A stretch of DNA of 64,000 nucleotides. It comes from DSVQ01 sp964484765 (lineage in GTDB: Bacteria > Planctomycetota > Planctomycetia > Planctomycetales > Planctomycetaceae). Made by a program: the position numbers and the translations under genes. The stretch spans positions 94,288-158,287 of the forward strand of contig CAZAGI010000006.1 in the NCBI GenBank assembly GCA_964484765.1, written 5' to 3'. The first letter of the stretch is position 1. Every line of letters begins with the position of its first letter. The notes beneath the pieces are model-generated. The model did not search any database. It worked only from the letters and a program-made list of their open reading frames with translations, and was not told the DNA's origin. Below, piece by piece: positions 1-7,857 of the stretch.

Positions 1-27
1 TGCGATAAGGAAGGCCAGTCGGTTCAT
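1..27 (-). CDS. Possible 5' end of a gene leaving the window
   Basis: Reading leftward from 27 there is an ATG followed by MNRLAFLIA, which resembles the first residues of a signal peptide or membrane protein. Only nine codons lie in the window and no clear ribosome binding site precedes the ATG. It would be divergent from the gene starting at 158, so the intervening 130 bases could hold two promoters. This is a weak call based only on hydrophobic character and position. Confidence 0.3.
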
Positions 28-157
28 GGGTGAATTGTATCAAACCTCGTCGATCCGTGGCGCGAAGAAATAGGACAACACGCATGGTTTCTCTGTGTGA
101 CACAGCCGTGGCACACAGCTCGCGGAAAAATGTTGCCGGACTCGAATCGCGAACAGT

Positions 158-625
158 ATGCTGACGCGTGTTTTGCCATGCGGTGTGAGATTCATGATGC
201 CGATTGCGTCGCGGACTCCCGAGGGAATGCCGCACCGGTGTCCGGTGTGTCGGCACCAGGTGCGGATTGAACCGTCGATCCCGCCCGGCGACGCCCCGTG
301 CCCCGTCTGCGGCTGCTTGTTGTGGTTCGCGCCGGAGAGGGAAAAATCGACGGCCCCTGATCTGCGCCGGCGGGATTTCAGCGCGCTGATGCGGCGTGCG
401 GAACAGACAGCCCGACGCGAACGACTCCAACTGATCGCCGTCGCGTTTTTGGCCTACGCGGCCCTGGTGCAGATGATGACCGCCTTGTTGGAGTGTGGCG
501 GGATCTTGTCCCGCATGGACAGGGAGATTTATGGCACGATCGGAAGTGCCATGCTGGTCATCGCAACCATCGCCATGGCATTCACCGATGCATGGCCCGA
601 AACGAAGCGCCCGTTTCCTTCTTGA
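158..625 (+). CDS. Small zinc-ribbon membrane protein, function unknown
   Basis: 155 residues. Two CxxC pairs (CPVC at about residues 28-31 and CPVCGC at about 48-53) form a short zinc ribbon. They are followed by a basic, arginine-rich linker and two hydrophobic stretches (about 92-110 and 125-143) that look like membrane helices. This zinc ribbon plus transmembrane hairpin layout is common among uncharacterised planctomycete proteins. The start is uncertain: in-frame ATGs at 194 and 197 would shorten the leader and place the ribbon nearer the N-terminus, as is more usual. I do not recognise a named family. It is followed on the same strand by another small membrane protein at 750. Confidence 0.6.
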   Translation: MLTRVLPCGVRFMMPIASRTPEGMPHRCPVCRHQVRIEPSIPPGDAPCPVCGCLLWFAPEREKSTAPDLRRRDFSALMRRAEQTARRERLQLIAVAFLAYAALVQMMTALLECGGILSRMDREIYGTIGSAMLVIATIAMAFTDAWPETKRPFPS

Positions 626-749
626 TGACGGTCCATGAGACAACCCGTGTGCAGCGGGAGAACGAAGCTGCGTCGGGAATCCCGCGCGCCCCTCTGGACG
701 AACTCGGAGAGTCGGTTATGCTATCTCACGATCGTGGAAGGGTGCTCCG

Positions 750-1169
750 ATGGTGATGCGACGCAATCCTGATGCCGGGCGGACGGCGGTCGCGCTGCTT
801 GCCACCGCGCTGGTTGTGTTCAGCGGCGCGATCGCGACGGCGTTTATTGTGCTCGCCACCGCCGAACGCGCCACCTGGGTCGATTGGACGGTATGGTCGT
901 CGTTGTTCCTCGGTGTCGTGCTGTTTCTCTTTGCCATTCGCACCAAGAACGAGAAAGAGCACCGTGACTGGAGCTCGTTCTGGCTGTGGCGCAAGCCGAA
1001 CAAGGACATCGAAGAAGACTACGTCCCGCAGTACCGGAAGCCGTCGCACACGTCTGCCGCCAACAAACCGCCGACAGTGGAAACGATCCGCGAACTGTCG
1101 GAGCAAACGTCGAACGTGCTGTGGGTTCCCAGCGGCAACGCCCCGAATCGCCCGCGCCCCAAGAAATGA
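750..1169 (+). CDS. Small two-helix membrane protein, function unknown
   Basis: 139 residues. Two hydrophobic segments (about 14-35 and 47-64) are followed by a charged soluble tail ending in a proline- and lysine-rich stretch. A GGAAGGG-type ribosome binding site lies just upstream of the ATG at 750. It may be co-transcribed with the zinc-ribbon protein ending at 625, and it converges on the DUF6807 gene whose stop is at 1190. I do not recognise its family, and no catalytic motif is visible. Confidence 0.55.
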   Translation: MVMRRNPDAGRTAVALLATALVVFSGAIATAFIVLATAERATWVDWTVWSSLFLGVVLFLFAIRTKNEKEHRDWSSFWLWRKPNKDIEEDYVPQYRKPSHTSAANKPPTVETIRELSEQTSNVLWVPSGNAPNRPRPKK

Positions 1170-1189
1170 CGACGGACCCCGCGGTCCCG

Positions 1190-2158
1190 TTACTTCGTCC
1201 ACTCCACGAACTGGGCATGGGCCTCGGCGACCTTGCCCGCCTGAGCATCACCCAGATGCGGGAACAGGCCGTATTTCACCTGGAATGATTCACCCGGTTG
1301 CAGCTTGAGGGGAATCTCCGCCGATTGGCCTTTGGAGTACGTTTTTTCGCCGAACGGGCTGATGGAGAAGAGTCCGTAAGCGCGAACATGATACCGCGAC
1401 GGATATTTGTTCTGCGGGTGATCGAACAGCGCCACGCCGGCGATGATCCGCTTATCCTTCACCGGATGATCCTTCACCGGACCGGAATAATCGACCCAGG
1501 GCGAGGTCTTACCCCAGCAGTGTTCTTCGCCGATGTCGCCTGCCGCGTTGACAATCACACCACCGGTGTCGCCGTTCATAGTCGGTGCTACGCGGATGGC
1601 CAGAAAGCCTTCTTTCGTATCCTGAAATTGGACCGGTTCGGACGCCGCGGTGAGGCGGATGTCGTAGACCATCAACCGATTCGGAAAGATGGTGACATCC
1701 GTGGATTCGACCACAATGGGCTTGCCGCCTGCGCCCTGCCAGTCGTTCACCAGTTTCACCGTTAACGAACCGTTCGCGTTCGCCGTGGTAGTGATGCTTT
1801 TGTTGAGAATCCGTTCTGCGGCGGGCGCGGTGTCGACGGCGTCCTGCTGCTGATACTTCCCGCCCCAGAAGTTCACACCGTTGACATGTTCCACACCGAC
1901 CCAGATTCCCTTGTGATGCTTGTGATCGAACGGTGCCAGAGCGGTCACGACGTGTCCACCGGGAGCCCGCAGAGGGAAGACATAGGGCTTGACCAGCCCC
2001 GGACCGACATTGAACACCGCGAATGGTTCCCCGCCGATACGCACGCCGAGTTGCCCCGGCACTTCCACTGCCGTCACTGCCGGGGATTGTGCTGCGCAAT
2101 TGATCGCCGATGCCAGCACAACGAGGGCCATCAAGACGGAACCAGACAAGCACTTCAT
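1190..2158 (-). CDS. DUF6807 (PmoA-like) family secreted protein
   Basis: 322 residues. The N-terminus is a signal peptide (hydrophobic 7-23, Ala-rich cleavage region), so the mature protein is probably periplasmic. The body matches the DUF6807 family often annotated as methane oxygenase PmoA; the resemblance to particulate methane monooxygenase is nominal and no methane oxidation is implied. The histidine-rich motif DHKHHKGIW near residue 80 is the family hallmark and may bind metal or sugar. A GGAGG ribosome binding site sits 9 bases before the ATG. In planctomycetes these genes usually accompany carbohydrate-related secreted proteins; the exact reaction is unknown. Confidence 0.85.
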   Translation of the reverse strand: MKCLSGSVLMALVVLASAINCAAQSPAVTAVEVPGQLGVRIGGEPFAVFNVGPGLVKPYVFPLRAPGGHVVTALAPFDHKHHKGIWVGVEHVNGVNFWGGKYQQQDAVDTAPAAERILNKSITTTANANGSLTVKLVNDWQGAGGKPIVVESTDVTIFPNRLMVYDIRLTAASEPVQFQDTKEGFLAIRVAPTMNGDTGGVIVNAAGDIGEEHCWGKTSPWVDYSGPVKDHPVKDKRIIAGVALFDHPQNKYPSRYHVRAYGLFSISPFGEKTYSKGQSAEIPLKLQPGESFQVKYGLFPHLGDAQAGKVAEAHAQFVEWTK

Positions 2159-2329
2159 GGATGCGATCCTCCAGCAATCTCGGGGCAGAGCGACAACGGG
2201 TCAACGGTTACCGATGATTCCGCACGCATCCTAACGTCCTGCGTTTCTTGCCGTCGAGGGTACCGGCCGGTAAAACGGTCGCACTGCTCATGGCCAAGCG
2301 ATTTGCGAAGGCTGTCGCTTTCGGATCGC

Positions 2330-2451
2330 CGGAAGTGGGTCAGTTTGAAGCGTCGGGGCAGGGGCCCCGACCTATGGATACGAGATCAACATGAAATCAT
2401 AGGTCGGGGCCCCCGCCCCGACGTCTTTGAACTCAAACTGACCCGCTACCG
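2330..2451. repeat. Long GC-rich nested palindrome, copy 1
   Basis: The inner arms at 2352-2376 and 2398-2422 are 25-base inverted copies with one mismatch, both containing GGTCGGGGCCCC or its complement. Outside them GGGTCAGTTTGA (2337-2348) pairs perfectly with TCAAACTGACCC (2433-2444), and imperfect matching continues to about 2330 and 2451. The rest of the 2159-2532 gap shows no gene. A related palindrome lies at 26053-26124. Confidence 0.85.
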
Positions 2452-2532
2452 ATGCGGTCGTCACCGCCGGACGAGTAGAAGCCTCCTGATGACTTTGTTA
2501 CCGTAGGGCAAATCTTTTTGGGAGAGCTTCTG

Positions 2533-3447
2533 ATGCATCGTGTTGTGTCTCTGTTGGTCGTCGTGGTGTGCGGTGTTGTCATCGGAAAGGCCAGTGCGGC
2601 GACGCCGTCCAGAACGCTAAAAGTGGGAAGCAATCCCGAAAGCGTCTGCCGTGGATTTGGCGGTAAACTCTATGTCACCCTGATCAACGGCGAAGAACCG
2701 GGCGACGGGACCATCGCCGCTGTCGATGGTGACGATGTCACTGTCTTTGCCAAGGGGTTCAACGCGCCGAAAGGGATCGTGTTCGTCGGCGGACATCTCG
2801 TGACCGCCGATGAGACCACCGTGTGGAAAATCGACGCCAAGGGCAACACCACGAAGCTCGCCACCGCGGTCGATTTTCCTAAGCCCATCGAGTTTCTCAA
2901 TGATGTCGCTGTCGGCAAAGACGGCGAAAGCGTGTATGTCTCCGAGATGAGCAGCCCGATGCCGATGTTCGACCCGAGCGGCGACCGCAAACTGTTCGCA
3001 GTCGACGGGGACGAAGCCAAAGCCTTGCCGAACAAAGGCTGCGTTTACAAGATCACGCTGGAAGGAAAAGTCAGCCTCGCGGTGCCCGCCGGCAATCCGC
3101 TCATTCGCTTCCCCAACGGTGTGACCGCCGGCGGCACAAAAGAAGAAGAGCGGTTATTCGTCGGCGACTTCTTCACTGGCGAAATCGTGCGGTATTTCGG
3201 CGAGAAATATCAGGCTGTCGCCAAGGGACCGCGCGGCATCGACGGCCTCACGGTTACTAAAGATCATTTCTTCGCATCCAGTTGGACCGAGGGCAAAGTC
3301 GTACAGATCGACCGCAAAACCGGCGAGTCGAAGGTGCTTATCGAAGGTCTGAAATCCGCGGCTGATTTCTTCTACGACGGCAAAAACCAGCAACTCATCA
3401 TCCCGGACATGATCGACGGCACACTGGTCTTCCTGCCGTTGGAATAG
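2533..3447 (+). CDS. Secreted SMP-30/NHL-like beta-propeller protein
   Basis: 304 residues. I chose the ATG at 2533 because GGAGAG lies 6 bases upstream; an in-frame TTG at 2518 would overlap that site. Residues 1-22 form a signal peptide (MHRVVSLLVVVVCGVV). The remainder consists of repeated beta-strand blades (phrases such as GTIAAVDGD, VWKIDAKGN, VVQIDRKTGE) like SMP-30/gluconolactonase or NHL propellers. It is probably periplasmic and may bind a small molecule or act as a lactonase, but no catalytic metal ligands can be assigned with confidence. It lies alone between a palindromic repeat and convergent minus-strand genes. Confidence 0.75.
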   Translation: MHRVVSLLVVVVCGVVIGKASAATPSRTLKVGSNPESVCRGFGGKLYVTLINGEEPGDGTIAAVDGDDVTVFAKGFNAPKGIVFVGGHLVTADETTVWKIDAKGNTTKLATAVDFPKPIEFLNDVAVGKDGESVYVSEMSSPMPMFDPSGDRKLFAVDGDEAKALPNKGCVYKITLEGKVSLAVPAGNPLIRFPNGVTAGGTKEEERLFVGDFFTGEIVRYFGEKYQAVAKGPRGIDGLTVTKDHFFASSWTEGKVVQIDRKTGESKVLIEGLKSAADFFYDGKNQQLIIPDMIDGTLVFLPLE

Positions 3448-3517
3448 TTTCGTTGCGGTTCGGCGTAATTGCAGGCGACTGTGTCGCGATCATTTCCCCG
3501 GCGTGAAATTCGTCCTG

Positions 3518-4012
3518 TCATGGCAGTTCGATTTTGAGATCTTTGTTGCCGTTCTTGGGAATTTCGACGCGGACCGGCGAAGTCGCAGCATTGCCGTATT
3601 TCGCGGGGATTTTCACTTTGGGTGGAGGCGGCGGAGAAAAGTCGTTGATGCCATCGTAGGAACCTCCCGGTGGGCCGATGTAAACCACCGAGACTTTGTG
3701 CTGACCCGCGAGAGCACCGTCTCCGGGCTGGTTCGTTCCCAGTGAAAACTTGCCCTGCTCGTCGGTGACCCCGACTGCGGACGTACCCGTTTCCGGCGTG
3801 AGCATCACCTGGAAATACTCCAGCGGCTTGCCCTGAAATAACAGCACCCCCGCAGCCGCGACCGTGGACTCGCGCTGACGAACATAACCGCCCGAACCGC
3901 AACCGGCGATGATTCCGCACAGCACAACGGCACCAATCAAAACGACTCGGGGTGGGCAATTCGCCCATCGGAATTCTCGTAACAATCGATGCCTCGTCAC
4001 AATTGACAACAT
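3518..4012 (-). CDS. Carboxypeptidase-regulatory-like lipoprotein
   Basis: 164 residues from the ATG at 4012 (a GTG at 4024 is an alternative). A basic leader and hydrophobic run end in the lipobox GIIAGC, so the protein is probably a lipoprotein. The remainder has the beta-sandwich pattern of the carboxypeptidase regulatory/transthyretin-like fold, including PLEYFQVMLTPETG followed by a phrase on filling from the input (VTDEQGKFSLG). It sits 103 bases downstream of the DUF1559 gene on the same strand, a pairing seen repeatedly in planctomycete genomes. Its role is probably structural or in surface assembly. Confidence 0.75.
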   Translation of the reverse strand: MLSIVTRHRLLREFRWANCPPRVVLIGAVVLCGIIAGCGSGGYVRQRESTVAAAGVLLFQGKPLEYFQVMLTPETGTSAVGVTDEQGKFSLGTNQPGDGALAGQHKVSVVYIGPPGGSYDGINDFSPPPPPKVKIPAKYGNAATSPVRVEIPKNGNKDLKIELP

Positions 4013-4115
4013 GGGAAGAAACACAGGTCGATGCTCGACGCTGTTGTTGAGCGAAGAGCAACCGCACCGAGAGACGCCAGCGAGTCAGATTCCATCAGCA
4101 GCGCTTGCGCTCGAC

Positions 4116-5132
4116 TCAGAATTCGGACGCGATTTCACCATTGCGGATGGTCCCCAGCGCCCGCCAGACATTCGCATCAACATTGTCGCTGGCAAACCGC
4201 ACTGAACCATCGGCGAGCACGAAATGAACGCCGCCAACGTGGTAGCTTCGCGCGGCCAGATGCCCCGACGTTGCGGCCGTGGTGATGCAGTCGCGATCGC
4301 GCGAATTTGGCGTGAGCGTGTGTGTGTAGTACGTACCGACGACAAGATCGCGATAATACTGCAGTCCACGGTAGGCCCAGGCGCGAAGTGCCCGGTTGTT
4401 ACAGTCCACAGTCGGCACTACCGTTTGTTCCGCGGTTGTGAACGCTGCCGCGTGATCGGTCGCGACGCGATAGTCATCGACGATGCTGAACGGGGGATTC
4501 AAGAACGATCCCGAGGCACTATTGGGCCCTTTCTTGATCTCAGCGAACATCGCCGTGTTGGATGTCCCGTCGGAAATGTGGCCAATTCTTGTGCTGGAAT
4601 TTGTAAAGAACATGCCGTGGTCGGGCGAGGGCTGGGTATTCGCCGGCCGCTGAACCGCGGTCGCGCCGAGACATTGCATGTAGTTGGTGCTGTTGGCGTC
4701 GATGATGCCTGCCACTAGATTGCGCGCCGCCTGCACTTCCGAGGGGCAATGGAACGACGGAATGTACTGCACACGTGCCGTCGCATTGCGCGTATTGCCG
4801 TTGACCTGGTAGTTGAAATCGAACGTCGCATACTGATTGCTGCCGTCGATGTACGGAAGGATGAATGCCTGCGTCGACGCTTGTGGGATGTCGCCCGATC
4901 CGCGATTCACCGAGAAGCCACCGGGCGGAAACACCATAAATGTTGATTCATAGTTATGCAGTGCCAGGCCGATTTGCTTGAGGTTATTTCGGCACTGCGT
5001 TCGCCGCGCCGCTTCGCGAGCCTGCTGGACTGCCGGCAGCAACAGCGCAATTAGAATCGCAATGATCGCGATGACCACGAGCAATTCGATGAGTGTGAAT
5101 CCAACTCGCTTCGTGCCGAACACCTGACGCAT
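4116..5132 (-). CDS. DUF1559 pseudopilin-like protein
   Basis: 338 residues from the ATG at 5132, which has GGAG upstream; an in-frame start at 5171 would only lengthen the leader. The N-terminus carries a type IV prepilin signal, GFTLIELLVVIAIIAILIAL, followed by QQAREAARRTQCRNNLKQIG, the signature of the large planctomycete DUF1559 family. Prepilin peptidase is expected to cut after the glycine before FTLIE. The C-terminal part contains the family phrase HVGGVHFVLADGSVRF. These proteins are secreted or inner-membrane-anchored pseudopilins of unknown assembly. The lipoprotein at 3518-4012 is its likely operon partner. Confidence 0.93.
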   Translation of the reverse strand: MRQVFGTKRVGFTLIELLVVIAIIAILIALLLPAVQQAREAARRTQCRNNLKQIGLALHNYESTFMVFPPGGFSVNRGSGDIPQASTQAFILPYIDGSNQYATFDFNYQVNGNTRNATARVQYIPSFHCPSEVQAARNLVAGIIDANSTNYMQCLGATAVQRPANTQPSPDHGMFFTNSSTRIGHISDGTSNTAMFAEIKKGPNSASGSFLNPPFSIVDDYRVATDHAAAFTTAEQTVVPTVDCNNRALRAWAYRGLQYYRDLVVGTYYTHTLTPNSRDRDCITTAATSGHLAARSYHVGGVHFVLADGSVRFASDNVDANVWRALGTIRNGEIASEF

Positions 5133-5515
5133 GCTACGACTCCGCTTACCAACGAATGAAGAGACGACCATCAGTTAAGGAAGCCACGCCGATTACGGGC
5201 AAGTTCCCCTTGAGGTTGCGGAGACTTTAGAGTCCGATCGAAAAGAACTCGCGATGATCCTGCGAGAAAATCGTGAATGCGCGCGTTCTGGAAGCACGCT
5301 GTCGATCCGCCTGTACCGCACAGCGTGTTCAAACGAACCCACACAGACGAGATTGCTTCTCAAAATCAAGAAGAAAGTCGTGCCGGGTTGAAATTCAGGA
5401 CGTGGCGCCGCCTGATGCAAAGTCGATTTCAAGCCTTCGTCACCCGAGATGTGGTCGGCTTTCGCCGTTTCGCCCATGAAAACATGAGCCCGTAGCCAAC
5501 GTCCGTACCGTGCGA

Positions 5516-5944
5516 TTAATTCCATTCCGGCGGCGGATACGGCCGTTCGGCTTGCGCGCGGAGTTCTTCCAGTTCGCTTTCGAGCTGGCGCTTCTGGGCC
5601 AGCAACCGCGCTGCGGCAACACGGTGTTGCATGCGGGTCGAGAGCATGTCGGCAAACGCCAGGAGCGACATCCACGCACAGAGAAACAGAATCACTCCCA
5701 CGAGCGCGACGAACAGCACGGGGCGTTGCCGCACCGCTGGCCAGGCATCAACCAGAATGATCAGCACACCGGTCATGGCGAGCAGGGCATTGACTTGTAA
5801 TCGCCGGCGGCGCTGACGCCGAATCACCGCCGCGTCGGGATCGTGCTCAACCGGGCCGGCCGTTCGGACCAACCACACCGACCAGCCGAGCGCGATCACG
5901 ATCAGCACGCCGCCGAAAACGAGTGCGGGCCAGAAATCGGGCAC
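5516..5944 (-). CDS. Small membrane protein with coiled-coil tail
   Basis: 142 residues with a GTG start at 5944, preceded by a GAGG-type ribosome binding site. There are three hydrophobic segments (about 6-27, 51-68 and 76-97) and a C-terminal helix rich in Gln, Glu, Arg and Leu (about 103-134) likely to form a coiled coil. It is the last gene of the minus-strand run that begins with the multiheme cytochrome, 59 bases after the CRTAC1-like gene. A hairpin lies in that gap. No family is recognised; a role supporting the membrane electron-transfer proteins is inference from position only. Confidence 0.6.
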   Translation of the reverse strand: MPDFWPALVFGGVLIVIALGWSVWLVRTAGPVEHDPDAAVIRRQRRRRLQVNALLAMTGVLIILVDAWPAVRQRPVLFVALVGVILFLCAWMSLLAFADMLSTRMQHRVAAARLLAQKRQLESELEELRAQAERPYPPPEWN

Positions 5945-5972
5945 GAAACCTCACCTCTCGCTGGGAAGCCAT

Positions 5973-5997
5973 CCCGGGGATCGCAGCAATCCCTGGG
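5973..5997 (-). terminator. Hairpin between CRTAC1-like gene and small membrane gene
   Basis: CCCGGGGAT (5973-5981) pairs with ATCCCTGGG (5989-5997), 9 pairs with one wobble and a 7-base loop. It lies just after the stop of the gene ending at 6004. It lacks a T-tract, so it may attenuate or stabilise the transcript rather than end it. Confidence 0.4.
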
Positions 5998-6003
5998 TGT
6001 CCG

Positions 6004-7839
6004 TTATTCTTCCGTGATCTCGGTGAGTTGGTCAATCGCCACGTCGCGAACGGTCTGTTCCGCGCCGCTCGGCCAGCGAATGGTTATCGTGGGTTTCGCG
6101 GTCGATGCACCCAGCCCTAACGTCACCACGCGTTCCGACTGCGAGAGATAACTGCGCGTGGGCATCACCATGGCGGTGTGCTGCTCCGAACCCGTCTTAA
6201 ATGTGACGGTCGCTCCGATGGCGTCCTTGGGCGATTTCGTCCCGGTCAACTTCAACCGCAACCAATGATGGCCCGATTTCTGATCATTGCGCAATAATCG
6301 CGGCGCTTGCCCGCTGGCCGCGAACACGATGTCGAGATCGCCGTCCCCGTCGATATCTGCCACCGCGGCCCCACGCCCCACCATCCGCTTGGAGAAATCG
6401 GTACCGCAGTTCTGTGAGGGGACCGGACGAAATTCTGTGGGTTCCAGCGGCCCGCAGTTGTAGAAGAAGTGCGGCGGCTGTTCATAATATTGACTGGGCT
6501 GCACGCGGTTGATTTCCTGTTCAAGGTGACCGTTCGCCCCGACCAGATCGACGCGCCCGTCGAGATCGATATCTGCGAAGAGCGTCCCGAATTTGAGTTC
6601 GAGCCGCGTCTGTGGACCCAATCCTGTCGCCACAGCCTCATCCACGAACTGCGCGACGTCACCCTGCGAAACGTAGAGCGCCGTCATTTCATTCGAAAAA
6701 TTGCCGATCGCAATGCCGAGCTGATTCGAATTGCGGAAGTACGCGGCATCGATTCCCATCGCGCCCCGTGCGTTGCCGTCGTTGTCGTAAGCCACTCCGG
6801 CCAGCTGCGAGATTTCGTTAAAGGTGCCATTTTGCTGGTTTTCAAAGTAGTAATTCTGAACGGTATCGTTGGCGACGATGACATCCAGATAGCCATCGCG
6901 GTTGCCGTCGACAAATGTCACACCGAGTGACTTGCCGGACGGAACACCGGTCGCGGGATTTTTTACGTGCAGTCCGGCGGCCTCCCCAACTTCGGTGAAT
7001 TTGCCACCATCGTTGCGATACAAGTAAGGGAAGGTGCCGGGGAAATTCTGCGGTCGGCCATAGGCACGGCCTCCGCCGGTGAGTTGAAAATTCTGATCGA
7101 TATCGAACTGCCGGGTCCACATCACATAGTTAGCAACGAACAGGTCGAGATCGCCATCGCGGTCATAATCGAACCAACCGCAACTGGTGCTCCATTGGTC
7201 GGGCTTACCGCCGACGTCGGACTCCTGGGTCACGTCGACGAACTTGCCGCCGTCGTTGCGATAGAGATGATTGAGACCGACGGCGCTCAGAAACAGATCG
7301 GCGTCCCCATCGTTGTCGTAGTCTCCGACAGCCACACCCTGACCGTAAAACGTCACGGCCAGACCGGCAGCGGCAGTCACATCGGCGAAAGCTCCGTGAC
7401 CGTCGTTAGCGTAGAGGGCCATCACCGGCGGATTCTCGTCCGCAGGACGGTTGTCCCACGGCCACCGGCATGAATTCACAAACAAGAGATCCGGATCACC
7501 GTCGCCGTCATAATCGAAAAACGCACAGCCCCCCCCCATCGTTTCGGGCAGCAGCTTTTCCCCCGCGGCTCCGTTGAAGTGACGGAACTGAATCCCCGCC
7601 ACCTGCGTAATATCGGTGAAAGGCATCGACGGGAGTTCGCGTGCGAGTTGCGGGCGGATCTGCGGCGGATCGACCTGTGCCGCTTCAATCTTCTCCTTCG
7701 GCGTTTGCCACAATCGCGGACCAAAGACCGCACCGACGCCAATCACCGCCACCACACCAATCACGACGAACGACCATTTTAACGCGGTTCCAATGATGGC
7801 ATCATCGCGCTCTTCCGACGGAGCGTCTTGTGTCGACAT
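6004..7839 (-). CDS. CRTAC1-type FG-GAP/ASPIC protein, membrane-anchored
   Basis: 611 residues. One N-terminal membrane helix (about 23-43) anchors an extracytoplasmic beta-propeller. At least six calcium-binding FG-GAP/VCBS loops of the form DxDxDGDxD are visible, for example FDYDGDGDPDLLF, GDYDNDGDADLFL and ADIDGDGDLDIVF. The C-terminus has the ASPIC/UnbV pattern (HHWLRLKLTG, IRWPSGAEQTV). AAGGAAC precedes the ATG. It begins only 18 bases after the stop of the multiheme cytochrome gene, so the two are almost certainly co-transcribed and may act together at the membrane. Binding of protein or polysaccharide ligands is typical of the fold; the specific ligand is unknown. Confidence 0.9.
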   Translation of the reverse strand: MSTQDAPSEERDDAIIGTALKWSFVVIGVVAVIGVGAVFGPRLWQTPKEKIEAAQVDPPQIRPQLARELPSMPFTDITQVAGIQFRHFNGAAGEKLLPETMGGGCAFFDYDGDGDPDLLFVNSCRWPWDNRPADENPPVMALYANDGHGAFADVTAAAGLAVTFYGQGVAVGDYDNDGDADLFLSAVGLNHLYRNDGGKFVDVTQESDVGGKPDQWSTSCGWFDYDRDGDLDLFVANYVMWTRQFDIDQNFQLTGGGRAYGRPQNFPGTFPYLYRNDGGKFTEVGEAAGLHVKNPATGVPSGKSLGVTFVDGNRDGYLDVIVANDTVQNYYFENQQNGTFNEISQLAGVAYDNDGNARGAMGIDAAYFRNSNQLGIAIGNFSNEMTALYVSQGDVAQFVDEAVATGLGPQTRLELKFGTLFADIDLDGRVDLVGANGHLEQEINRVQPSQYYEQPPHFFYNCGPLEPTEFRPVPSQNCGTDFSKRMVGRGAAVADIDGDGDLDIVFAASGQAPRLLRNDQKSGHHWLRLKLTGTKSPKDAIGATVTFKTGSEQHTAMVMPTRSYLSQSERVVTLGLGASTAKPTITIRWPSGAEQTVRDVAIDQLTEITEE

Positions 7840-7857
7840 GCGCGTTGTTCCTTACAG

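Noticed and set aside
1190..2158. Particulate methane monooxygenase subunit
   Set aside because: Similarity is only to the DUF6807 family carrying the PmoA name; no copper-site or membrane helices of true PmoA and no pmoB/pmoC nearby.
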